Shown one piece after another: positions 1 to 6,744 of a DNA stretch of 40,293 nucleotides. Position 1 is the first letter of the stretch, and the number at the start of each line of letters is the position of its first letter. The stretch is taken from positions 1-40,293 of the forward strand of contig QHVJ01000026.1 in the NCBI GenBank assembly GCA_003222275.1, in the 5' to 3' direction. A program made the position numbers and the translations under genes. Source of the stretch: Acidobacteriota bacterium (GTDB taxonomy: Bacteria > Acidobacteriota > Vicinamibacteria > Fen-336). The notes beneath the pieces were generated by a model. That model made no database searches. It was not told where the DNA came from and worked only from the letters and a program-made list of their open reading frames with translations.

Positions 1-327
1 GACTCGTGGTCGGCCATCCTCAAGCATGAGGGCCAGTGGGATCACGTGAGGGCCGCTGCGGTGTGCATGTGGGCGTCGTATTCGGTTCTGTCAGTGTTTG
101 GGCTGATCAGTCCTCTCAGATGGTTGCCGATTATGATGTTCGAGATCTTTTACAAAATCATCTGGCTCGCCATCGTGGCATACCCGCTGTGGTCAACAAA
201 TCAACTGGCAGGATCGCCGGCCGAAGGAATGACGCGTGCATTTGTATGGGTAATTCTGCCGATCGTGGCGATGCCGTGGCCTTATGCGTTCAGGACCTAC
301 GTATGGCCGTCGAAGAAGAAGAGATGA
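1..327 (+). CDS. Small integral membrane protein, 5' end cut by window
   Basis: The frame is open from the first base, so the gene starts upstream; an internal GTG lies at 46, but the residues before it (DSWSAILKHEG) continue the same style of protein. The visible part has three hydrophobic stretches (around CMWASYSVLSVFGLI, LPIMMFEIFYKIIWLAIVAY and FVWVILPIVAMPWPYAF), then a basic tail KKKR, as expected for a polytopic inner-membrane protein with a cytoplasmic C-terminus. I recognise no named domain. It heads a run of small same-strand genes of unknown function. That it is a real gene is well supported by hydrophobic periodicity; its function is unknown. Confidence 0.6.
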   Translation, partial: DSWSAILKHEGQWDHVRAAAVCMWASYSVLSVFGLISPLRWLPIMMFEIFYKIIWLAIVAYPLWSTNQLAGSPAEGMTRAFVWVILPIVAMPWPYAFRTYVWPSKKKR

Positions 328-431
328 TCCCCAATCGCCGACGCGCAGGCTCCGAACTCTTTGCGTGGTGATTTCGCGTGTGGCGCTATTCGTCGGTCTG
401 AGTCTGATGTCTCTTCGTGGTGTGTGAATGA

Positions 432-734
432 GTGAAGGTGCGACAAGGCGCAGTCCTCCTCGTCACCATTGCCGCGGCGAGCGCCGCAGTCCGGTACGCG
501 AAGAACCCGAATCACTTGAAAGCATCCTGTCTCTCAGCCATCCAAGCCGGGCTGACTTGGGCGGCGTTCGTGCTGATGCAAGGAACCAAGGATCCCCTTC
601 TCGCGGTCGCTGTCGTATTCGCGATCTTGTGGTCGTTCGTCATCGCGTGGGTGGTGGGACTGGCGTTCAGGGTGGCGCCGCTCAAAGGGGCAAGTGTAGG
701 GTCAGCAGCAGCGCGCCGCCGAATAGGGGGATGA
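432..734 (+). CDS. Hypothetical small membrane protein
   Basis: A 100-residue protein with a GTG start. It has an N-terminal hydrophobic stretch (AVLLVTIAAASAAV), a second around AIQAGLTWAAFVLM and a strong third at LLAVAVVFAILWSFVIAWVVGLAF, then a basic tail ending RRRIGG. No Shine-Dalgarno is evident before the GTG, so the exact start is uncertain. It lies about 100 bp after another small membrane-protein gene on the same strand. A longer overlapping frame starting at 428 is Arg/Pro-rich and has the look of an antisense-type artefact. Function unknown. Confidence 0.45.
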   Translation: MKVRQGAVLLVTIAAASAAVRYAKNPNHLKASCLSAIQAGLTWAAFVLMQGTKDPLLAVAVVFAILWSFVIAWVVGLAFRVAPLKGASVGSAAARRRIGG

Positions 735-834
735 AGCTGAGCGAAGCGTGGTCAACTCCGGAGCTTCGCGTTTTGTCCCGTGTTGTGCAGCCCTGGGGCC
801 GGCGGGACCCGGCTGATGGCGGACGAGAACAGAC

Positions 835-1167
835 ATGAAGCACGTCCTCATCGCCTTGGCGGTCATGACAGTGCTCCTGCTTGACCGACTGGTTCGCGCG
901 GAGCGCGGGCGTCGGGTCATCGCGAGGCGATCGCCGCCAGATCAGCCGGTGGAAGAGCATCTTTCATCCTCCGGGCGTTTCAAGGCCGTGGTCTACGCGT
1001 TTGACAGCAGCGTGATGCGGGTCGAGGTATTTCAATGGGTCGAGAACGAACCGACGGCACCATTCTGGCTACGGATCTCCGGCCCATCCTTCGTGGACCA
1101 GGCTGCCCTGCCAGCGGCGGTGAACGAGGCCCTTCGGGCTGCAGGTGGTGACCCGTTCAAAACATAG
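835..1167 (+). CDS. Hypothetical protein with N-terminal membrane anchor
   Basis: A 110-residue protein starting at ATG. An N-terminal hydrophobic segment (HVLIALAVMTVLLLD) is followed by a basic stretch (RAERGRRVIARR), so it is most likely a single-pass anchor or uncleaved signal. The rest is a small soluble domain with alternating hydrophobic residues (FKAVVYAFDSSVMRVEVFQW), suggestive of a beta-sheet fold. I do not recognise the family. A GC-rich hairpin follows 15 bp after the stop, consistent with a transcription end. Confidence 0.45.
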   Translation: MKHVLIALAVMTVLLLDRLVRAERGRRVIARRSPPDQPVEEHLSSSGRFKAVVYAFDSSVMRVEVFQWVENEPTAPFWLRISGPSFVDQAALPAAVNEALRAAGGDPFKT

Positions 1168-1181
1168 AGTCGCCCTCGCAA

Positions 1182-1197
1182 GGCGCTTGGGAGCGCC
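1182..1197 (+). terminator. Short GC hairpin after a small hypothetical gene
   Basis: GGCGCT, loop TGGG, AGCGCC: a perfect 6-bp stem 15 bp after the stop at 1167. No T-tract follows, so an intrinsic terminator is only a guess; it could equally be an incidental GC-rich hairpin. Confidence 0.25.
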
Positions 1198-1254
1198 GAA
1201 ACGAGTGGTTGGAGCGGACGCATAGCTGAGCCTCATTGCACGCATGGGGGTCTC

Positions 1255-1719
1255 GTGAGCCCGAAAGAGGGAGTGGCCTTCGTCAAGCGACACGGGATCG
1301 TGCTCCAAGCCGCACGGGGGCCCGTGCCGAGCCTCGCCGAGACCATCGCAGGCGGGCCAATTCGAGGGAACTGGTGGGGACATCCGAAGGGTCATGAGAT
1401 CTTTCGTGTGACAGAGGCCGTCTCTGAAAGCCCCGAGGTGCTGGTCTGCAAACTGGTCAACGGCAAGGTCACCTACGTCCACCGACGGCTGTGGCCCGCG
1501 CTGGTGAAGCTCGCGGCGCGGTTTCGGAAGGACCAGCTCGCGAAGACCTGGAACGAGCACACTCGGACCGGTGCCCACCGGCTGCGTCGGCAGGCTTTTC
1601 CCGCGTGGGTGCCGAGTGAGGTCCGGCAACAGGCAGCGCGGCTATCGATTCCGGATGCAGAACGAGTTCTGTCGCGGTGGTTACCGCTGGGTGAGCGCCG
1701 AACCAGGGATGGTCACTGA
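1255..1719 (+). CDS. Conserved hypothetical protein
   Basis: A 154-residue soluble protein with a GTG start. The central part (PIRGNWWGHPKGHEIF and later VLVCKLVNGKVTYVHRRLWPAL) is rich in Trp, His and Arg in a pattern I associate with a conserved bacterial hypothetical family, but I cannot name its activity. There is no signal peptide or TM segment; the basic, aromatic middle section would suit nucleic-acid contact, which is only speculation. It ends 47 bp before the acetyltransferase gene, so the two may be co-transcribed. Confidence 0.6.
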   Translation: MSPKEGVAFVKRHGIVLQAARGPVPSLAETIAGGPIRGNWWGHPKGHEIFRVTEAVSESPEVLVCKLVNGKVTYVHRRLWPALVKLAARFRKDQLAKTWNEHTRTGAHRLRRQAFPAWVPSEVRQQAARLSIPDAERVLSRWLPLGERRTRDGH

Positions 1720-1766
1720 GGGCGGTGCTATGGAGATCTGACGACGTGGCCCGGACAAGCCGTGCG

Positions 1767-2213
1767 ATGATCACGGTCCGACCCGTCACCGCGGATGACG
1801 ACGCGGCCTGGTTGCAGTTGCGTCGCGCGCTCTGGCCGGAGGGCTCCGAAGCCGAGCATCGCGAGGAGATCGAGCGCTTCTTCGCCCGCGGGGCACGGGA
1901 ACCGGCCGCCGTCCTGCTCGCCCTGGAAGGTGGTCGCGCCATAGGCCTCGCGGAGCTCTCGATCCGCGCCTGCGCCGAGGGTTGCCGAACGGACCGGGTC
2001 GCGTACCTTGAGGGCTGGTTCGTAGCGGCCGAAGCGCGCGGACGCGGGGTTGGCCGCGCCCTGACGGATGCGGCGGAGGAATGGGGCCGTTTGCAGGGCT
2101 GCCGTGAGCTGGCCTCGGACGCCGAAGCGGACAACGACGCAAGCGCGGCGGCCCACCGCGCTCTGGGGTTCACCGAGGTGGGCCTGGTGCGCTGCTTCCG
2201 GAAGGACCTGTAA
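1767..2213 (+). CDS. GNAT acetyltransferase, AAC(6')-like
   Basis: A 148-residue acetyl-CoA-dependent N-acetyltransferase. The acetyl-CoA loop is visible as RGRGVGRAL at about residues 90-105. The C-terminal run GCRELASDAEADN, then AHRALGF and FRKDL, strongly resembles the aminoglycoside 6'-N-acetyltransferase group, in which GC-E-ASD-DN-S-H-ALGF-E is conserved. I chose the ATG at 1767 (MITVRPV), which begins right at the first beta strand; an in-frame start at 1725 would add 14 residues unlike the family. Substrate cannot be read from sequence: it may be an intrinsic aminoglycoside acetyltransferase or may act on another small amine. Confidence 0.8.
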   Translation: MITVRPVTADDDAAWLQLRRALWPEGSEAEHREEIERFFARGAREPAAVLLALEGGRAIGLAELSIRACAEGCRTDRVAYLEGWFVAAEARGRGVGRALTDAAEEWGRLQGCRELASDAEADNDASAAAHRALGFTEVGLVRCFRKDL

Positions 2214-2330
2214 GCGATTTACCGGTCGCGAAAGTCGGGAGACGGTGGAGGCCCGGATCTCCATGACCCACGACCATTTCCCGCGCGGCACAACGCTTGC
2301 TCACGTTGGCTCAACGAGGTGAAGGAAATC

Positions 2331-2720
2331 ATGAAGACGAATCCCCTGATCGATCCGATGCTGGACCGGCGTGAATTCACGCTGGCAGCCATTCTCGCCA
2401 TGCTCAGCGGCGTCACCATCACCATCAGCGCCTGCGGGAGCAGCTCTTCCTCGCCGACCACGCCGACCCCCACCCCTCAGCCACCGGCCGCGGGCGACAA
2501 GACGGCCACCATCTCCGCCAACCACGGCCACACCGCTACGATCACCGCCGCTCAGCTCTCGGCGGGCGGCGACCTCACCGTCGAGCTCACCGTGGGCAAC
2601 GGCCATACCCACACGGTCGGTCTGACGGGCGCCGAGGTCGTACAGATCCGCGACAACACGAGAGTGGCGAAGGAGTCTTCCTCGAGCTCGGGTCACACCC
2701 ACACCGTCACCTTCAACTGA
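2331..2720 (+). CDS. Exported His-rich lipoprotein
   Basis: A 129-residue protein. The N-terminus has a twin-arginine-like motif (DRREFTL), a hydrophobic stretch and a lipobox ending SAC-G, predicting a Tat-exported lipoprotein. A Ser/Thr/Pro linker follows. The mature domain contains three His clusters: NHGHTATIT, NGHTHTVGL and, at the very C-terminus, SGHTHTVTFN. The spaced His residues on beta-type strands look like a metal-binding site. The ATG at 2331 is preceded by AAGGA at good spacing, so I prefer it over the GTG at 2319. Small Acidobacteria proteins of this kind exist as hypotheticals as far as I recall. The last 8 bp overlap the convergent acetyltransferase gene. Confidence 0.75.
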   Translation: MKTNPLIDPMLDRREFTLAAILAMLSGVTITISACGSSSSSPTTPTPTPQPPAAGDKTATISANHGHTATITAAQLSAGGDLTVELTVGNGHTHTVGLTGAEVVQIRDNTRVAKESSSSSGHTHTVTFN

Positions 2721-3246
2721 CGGCAGCCAGCCATGCTCCCCGGGTCAGCTCGTAACGGATGACCCGCTCGCCCCTGCCGGGGCCGGCGTAGCGGAAGCCG
2801 TTCTTTTGGAGAACGCGGATCGACCGCGAAAGCTCCGGGTACGTGTCGGCGACCACGCGGCTGAGGGCGGGGTGGGAGAAGGCCCATTCGAGGATGGCGG
2901 CCACCGCTTCGGTCGCGAAGCCCCGGCCCTCGTGCTCCGCGATGAGCGCATAGCCGATCTTCCCGGAGCCGTCCTCGGCGGGGACCGCGCCGAACCCGCC
3001 GTTGCCGATGAGCGTGCGGTCCTCGCGCGTGACCCAGTACCAGGGCAGCCAGCCTTCGAGCGCGGGGTCGGCCTCGATGCGGCGCGCGAAGGCCTCGAGG
3101 TTGTCGGCGAGCAGCTCGTGCGGCCAGCTCGCCGGCACACGCGCCGAGAGGAGTCGCGCGAGCGCGTCGCGATCGGATACGGCGGCGCGCGCCACCGCCG
3201 CCGTCGCCGCGATCAGCTCCAGCCGCGGCGTGGCCAGCTTCAGCAC
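2713..3246 (-). CDS. GNAT acetyltransferase, RimJ/RimL type
   Basis: A 177-residue N-acetyltransferase. It starts with the RimJ/L-type strand LATPRLELIAAT. The core WYWVTREDRTLIGNGGFG and the acetyl-CoA-binding segment EHEGRGFATEAVAAILEWAF are followed by SRSIRVLQKNGFRYAG, all typical of the Acetyltransf_3 group that acetylates N-terminal or side-chain amines of proteins or small molecules. No membrane segment. It is on the minus strand, convergent with the lipoprotein gene and 16 bp downstream of the PilZ gene, so the two minus-strand genes are probably co-transcribed. The substrate is not evident. Confidence 0.85.
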   Translation of the reverse strand: MLKLATPRLELIAATAAVARAAVSDRDALARLLSARVPASWPHELLADNLEAFARRIEADPALEGWLPWYWVTREDRTLIGNGGFGAVPAEDGSGKIGYALIAEHEGRGFATEAVAAILEWAFSHPALSRVVADTYPELSRSIRVLQKNGFRYAGPGRGERVIRYELTRGAWLAAVS

Positions 3247-3262
3247 CGGGGGTGTCCCCGCG

Positions 3263-3610
3263 TCAGCCCTCGCGACGGGCGTCGACGAAGGCCCCGATCC
3301 TTTCCTGGTCCGCCGGGGCCATGTCCATGAAGTGCAGCCCGCAGCCGAGCGGGAGGCGCAGCACCTTCCGGTCGCGCTCGGTATTTCGCCACGCCACCTC
3401 CACCTGCACCTCCACCGGCTTCTCGTCGTCGGGCAGGTTGAAGCTGATGCGGAACACCTCCCCGATGTCGGGGATGGGGGCGAGGGTCACGTAGACGCCT
3501 TTGACGCTGATGTTGCAGAGACGGCCCTCGCGAGCGCCTTTGGCGCCCACCAGGCGGCAGGGAGGCTCGTAGGGTACCCGGATGAAACCGGTGAACGGCT
3601 GGCTCACCAT
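3263..3610 (-). CDS. PilZ-domain protein (candidate c-di-GMP receptor)
   Basis: A 115-residue single-domain protein. The PilZ signature can be followed as Arg residues in FIRVPYEPPCRL, then NISVKGVYV ([D/N]-x-S-x-x-G), then a strand pair ending in VEVQVEVAW and GCGLHFMDM. The last two elements match the myxobacterial-type PilZ subfamily, in which GCGL.F.DM is common. The first Arg motif is looser than the canonical RxxxR, so c-di-GMP binding is likely but not certain. It starts at ATG 3610, with TACAAT only 7 bp upstream and no Shine-Dalgarno. Confidence 0.75.
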   Translation of the reverse strand: MVSQPFTGFIRVPYEPPCRLVGAKGAREGRLCNISVKGVYVTLAPIPDIGEVFRISFNLPDDEKPVEVQVEVAWRNTERDRKVLRLPLGCGLHFMDMAPADQERIGAFVDARREG

Positions 3611-3617
3611 CGGGGTG

Positions 3618-3627
3618 ATTGTAGAAT
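3618..3627. promoter_or_regulatory. Overlapping divergent -10 elements
   Basis: ATTGTAGAAT contains TAGAAT on the plus strand (3622-3627), serving the GH99-like gene at 3659, and TACAAT on the minus strand (3623-3618), 7 bp before the PilZ start. Each matches the -10 consensus at 5 of 6 positions and lies in the only AT-rich patch of the intergenic region. No good -35 is visible for either. Confidence 0.4.
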
Positions 3628-3658
3628 GGTTGGCAGGGTCCCGCGACCACGCCGCCCG

Positions 3659-4975
3659 ATGACGACGCTGCCCACCCGCCGCCAGTTCCTCGCCGCCTCG
3701 CTCCGGGCCGGCCTCGCCCTGCCGGCCCTTCATGCGCTGCAAGGCGTCGCCGCCGCTCGTCCCGCTTCCCCATCCCCGGGCTCGCCGCTCGCCGCGCGCT
3801 TCCGCGACCTGCGCCACCACTTCATCTTCGAGTATTACCCGTGGTACAGCGGGCCGCCCGCCTACACGCACTGGGACTTCTGGGACCGCCGTCCTCCCCT
3901 CGACATCTCCTCGCGCTACATGCCCCGGCTCGGCGCGTACGACGTCCGCGACAAGGCGGTGCTCGAGCAGCAGGCGCGCTGGATCAGCGACGCGGGCGTG
4001 GGGGCGATCGCGCTGAGCTGGTGGGGGCGGGGAAGCCCCGAGGACGCCAACGTCCCCTACATCATGGACGTCATGAAGGACCACGACGTCAAGGTCACCT
4101 TCGCCCTCGAGCCGTACTCGAACGATCGGGGCCGCCGTTATGCGAGCGACATCCTTTATCTATTGCGCGAGTACGGCGACAAGCGCGGCTGGGACGCCTT
4201 GCTGGTGCTGAAGAACGAGGACGCCTCGGAGGGGCCGGTCTTCAAGGGCTTCCGGTGCATCCTCCCGCGCGAGTCGACGGACTGCCACGACGTCACCCGC
4301 CCCGTCGACGACTACACGCCGGACCAGCTCTGGCGCGCGCAGACCGACGCCGTGCGGGACGCGCTGCGCCACGACTTCGACCACGTCACGCTGCTCGCGG
4401 ACTCGCTGGAGTTCGCGCGCACGCCCGCCTCGGGCTTCGACGGCATCGGCATCTACGACAACTACGTGGGACCCGAGACCTACGCCCGCTACGCGACCGG
4501 CGCGTCGAGGGCGGGGCTCGTCTTCTCCTTCAACGTGAACCCGGGCTTCGACGGCATCCAGCCTCGGGCCATCCCCGATTGCTACAGTGCTCCCGCGTTC
4601 GCTCCTGCCGCGGCCGCTCTCGATTTCACGCGCGCCGACGACCGCGAGCGCGCGGCCCTGCTCTCGCAGCAGCGCATCTCCGCGTCGTTCGCGGCCACGT
4701 TGGCCGTGCAAGCCGACCCCGCGCTCACCAACGCCAAGCGCGGGTTCTTCCTCGTCTACATCAACTCGTTCAACGAATGGCACGAGGGCCACGCCTTCGA
4801 GCCCATGAAGGACGCGGCCGATCTGACCCCCGCCGAGAGGGCGCTGGGCTATCACAACCCGGCCGACGGTGATTACCGGCTGGCCGCGCTCGGCCGGCTC
4901 GTGCGGAGCGTCCTGCGCGGCGAGCGGGAGCCGTTTGACCGCCCGTCGACGGGTGGACTATCGTGGCCGGTGTGA
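3659..4975 (+). CDS. Tat-exported GH99-like glycoside hydrolase
   Basis: A 438-residue protein starting MTTLPTRRQFLAA, a twin-arginine signal peptide cleaved near the Ala-rich stretch at about residue 33. The body has the look of the GH99/WbsX-like (beta/alpha)8 group: FEYYPWYSGPPAYTHWDFW at the start, GAIALSWWGRGSPED after about 115 residues, and FNEWHEGH at about 371-378. In GH99 endo-alpha-mannosidases/mannanases the two catalytic acids sit in EWxE, here E373 and E376. It therefore probably cleaves an alpha-mannose-type glycan outside the cytoplasmic membrane, though the linkage is inference. Its TGA overlaps the GTG start of the next gene. Confidence 0.8.
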   Translation: MTTLPTRRQFLAASLRAGLALPALHALQGVAAARPASPSPGSPLAARFRDLRHHFIFEYYPWYSGPPAYTHWDFWDRRPPLDISSRYMPRLGAYDVRDKAVLEQQARWISDAGVGAIALSWWGRGSPEDANVPYIMDVMKDHDVKVTFALEPYSNDRGRRYASDILYLLREYGDKRGWDALLVLKNEDASEGPVFKGFRCILPRESTDCHDVTRPVDDYTPDQLWRAQTDAVRDALRHDFDHVTLLADSLEFARTPASGFDGIGIYDNYVGPETYARYATGASRAGLVFSFNVNPGFDGIQPRAIPDCYSAPAFAPAAAALDFTRADDRERAALLSQQRISASFAATLAVQADPALTNAKRGFFLVYINSFNEWHEGHAFEPMKDAADLTPAERALGYHNPADGDYRLAALGRLVRSVLRGEREPFDRPSTGGLSWPV

Positions 4976-6633
4976 GCAAGAACGAAGAGGAAAGCGTCAG
5001 GGCAGCGGCCTTCGCAGGGAACCGGCGCGTGCCCGCACCGGTCAACGAGCCGGTCAAGAGCTACGGACCGGGCTCGCCGGAACGGGCGGAGCTGAAGGCG
5101 CGGCTCAAGGCCATGGCCGCGGAGCGGATCGAGATCCCCCTCCGCATCGGGGGCAAGGAGGTCCGCAGCGGCACGACCGCCCCGTCCGTCATGCCGCACG
5201 ACCACCGCCACGTTCTGGCCGAGTGGCACAAGGCCTCCCGCGAGCACGTCCAGCAGGCGATCGCGGCCGCGCGCGAAGCGCACCAGGAATGGTCGGCGTG
5301 GCCCTGGGAAGACCGCGCGGCGGTCGTCCTGAAGGCCGCCGAGCTGCTCACCACCACCTGGCGCGCGACCCTCAACGCGGCGACGATGCTCGGCCAGTCG
5401 AAGACGGTCTTCCAGGCCGAGATCGACTCCGCCTGCGAGCTGATCGATTTCTGGCGGTTCAACCCGTGGTACGCGCAGCAGATCTACGACGAGCAGCCGA
5501 TCTCGGACCATTCCGTCTGGAACCAGCTCGAGTACCGCCCCCTCGAGGGCTTCGTCTACGCGGTGACTCCTTTCAACTTCACCGCGATCGGCGGCAACCT
5601 TCCCATCGCCCCCGCCCTGATGGGGAACACGGTCCTCTGGAAGCCGGCCTCCAGCGCCGTCCTGTCCGCGCACTACCTCATGAAGCTCCTGGAGGAGGCG
5701 GGACTTCCGCCGGGCGTCGTCAACTTCATCCCCGGCGACGCCGCCGCCGTGTCGGAGGTGGCCCTCTCCCACTCCGACCTGGCGGGGATCCACTTCACCG
5801 GCAGCACCGCGGTCTTCAACGGCATGTGGCGGGCCATCGGCAACAACATGGACCGCTACCGCTCCTACCCGCGCATCGTGGGCGAGACGGGCGGCAAGGA
5901 CTTCATCGTCGCCCACGCCTCCGCCGATCCCCAGGCCCTTGCGGTCGCGATCGCGCGCGGCGGCTTCGAGTACCAGGGGCAGAAGTGCTCGGCGGTGAGC
6001 CGCGTCTACGTCCCGCGCTCCTCGTGGAACGACGTGCGGGAGCGGACCGTGGCCATCATGCGCGAGCTGAAGATGGGCGACGTCGCCGACTTCCGCAACT
6101 TCGTGGGCGCGGTCATCGACCAGAAGGCCTTCGAGAAGATCGGCGCCTACATCGCGGAGGCGGGGAAGGGCGCGCGCGTCGTCGCCGGGGGCAAGACCCG
6201 CGGCGAGTCCGGCTATTTCATCGAGCCGACCCTGATCGAGGCCGAAGACCCCGGACATCGCCTGCTGAAAGAAGAGGTCTTCGGGCCCGTCGTCACCGTC
6301 CACGTGTACGACGACGCGAAGTGGCACGAGACGTTGGACCTGGTCGACTCCACCTCCCCCTACGCGCTCACGGGCGCAGTCTTCGCCCAGGACCGCCGGG
6401 CCATCCGCGAGGCCCTCTCGGGGCTGCGCCACGCGGCGGGCAACTTCTACGTCAACGACAAGCCGACCGGAGCCGTCGTCGGCCAGCAGCCCTTCGGCGG
6501 CGCGCGCGCTTCCGGCACCAACGACAAGGCCGGCTCCAAGCTCAACCTCGTGCGCTGGATCAGCGCGCGGGTGGTGAAGGAGAACTTCGTCCCCCCTCGC
6601 GACTACCGATATCCGTTCATGGCCGAGGAGTAG
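4972..6633 (+). CDS. pruA: L-glutamate gamma-semialdehyde (1-pyrroline-5-carboxylate) dehydrogenase
   Basis: A 553-residue aldehyde dehydrogenase. It oxidises glutamate semialdehyde, formed from proline or ornithine, to glutamate with NAD+. The N-terminal half (NEPVKSYGPGSPERAEL) is like the stand-alone eukaryotic-type P5C dehydrogenase (ALDH4A1) rather than the PutA fusion. The catalytic set is present: general base E305 in VGETGGKD, nucleophile C339 in YQGQKCS, and the C-terminal KPTGAVVGQQPFGG segment. I chose the GTG at 4972, whose GTGA overlaps the stop of the upstream gene; a GTG at 4963 would add three residues. The coupling to an exported glycosidase gene is odd. Confidence 0.93.
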   Translation: MSKNEEESVRAAAFAGNRRVPAPVNEPVKSYGPGSPERAELKARLKAMAAERIEIPLRIGGKEVRSGTTAPSVMPHDHRHVLAEWHKASREHVQQAIAAAREAHQEWSAWPWEDRAAVVLKAAELLTTTWRATLNAATMLGQSKTVFQAEIDSACELIDFWRFNPWYAQQIYDEQPISDHSVWNQLEYRPLEGFVYAVTPFNFTAIGGNLPIAPALMGNTVLWKPASSAVLSAHYLMKLLEEAGLPPGVVNFIPGDAAAVSEVALSHSDLAGIHFTGSTAVFNGMWRAIGNNMDRYRSYPRIVGETGGKDFIVAHASADPQALAVAIARGGFEYQGQKCSAVSRVYVPRSSWNDVRERTVAIMRELKMGDVADFRNFVGAVIDQKAFEKIGAYIAEAGKGARVVAGGKTRGESGYFIEPTLIEAEDPGHRLLKEEVFGPVVTVHVYDDAKWHETLDLVDSTSPYALTGAVFAQDRRAIREALSGLRHAAGNFYVNDKPTGAVVGQQPFGGARASGTNDKAGSKLNLVRWISARVVKENFVPPRDYRYPFMAEE

Positions 6634-6744
6634 CGCTCCCCGCGAAGACGCTCACGGTTGACGGGGTCGGCGGGGAAGCGTACGGTAGGCCGACTTCACC
6701 CGGAATCGAGCGCTCGGGCGTTCGCGTCGCTCGAGCCCGTGGAA

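Noticed and set aside
1-2213. Integron cassette array (small same-strand genes plus an AAC(6')-like gene)
   Set aside because: I looked for attC-type core motifs (RYYYAAC with GTTRRRY) in each spacer and found none; spacing before the acetyltransferase is 47 bp with no 59-base element.
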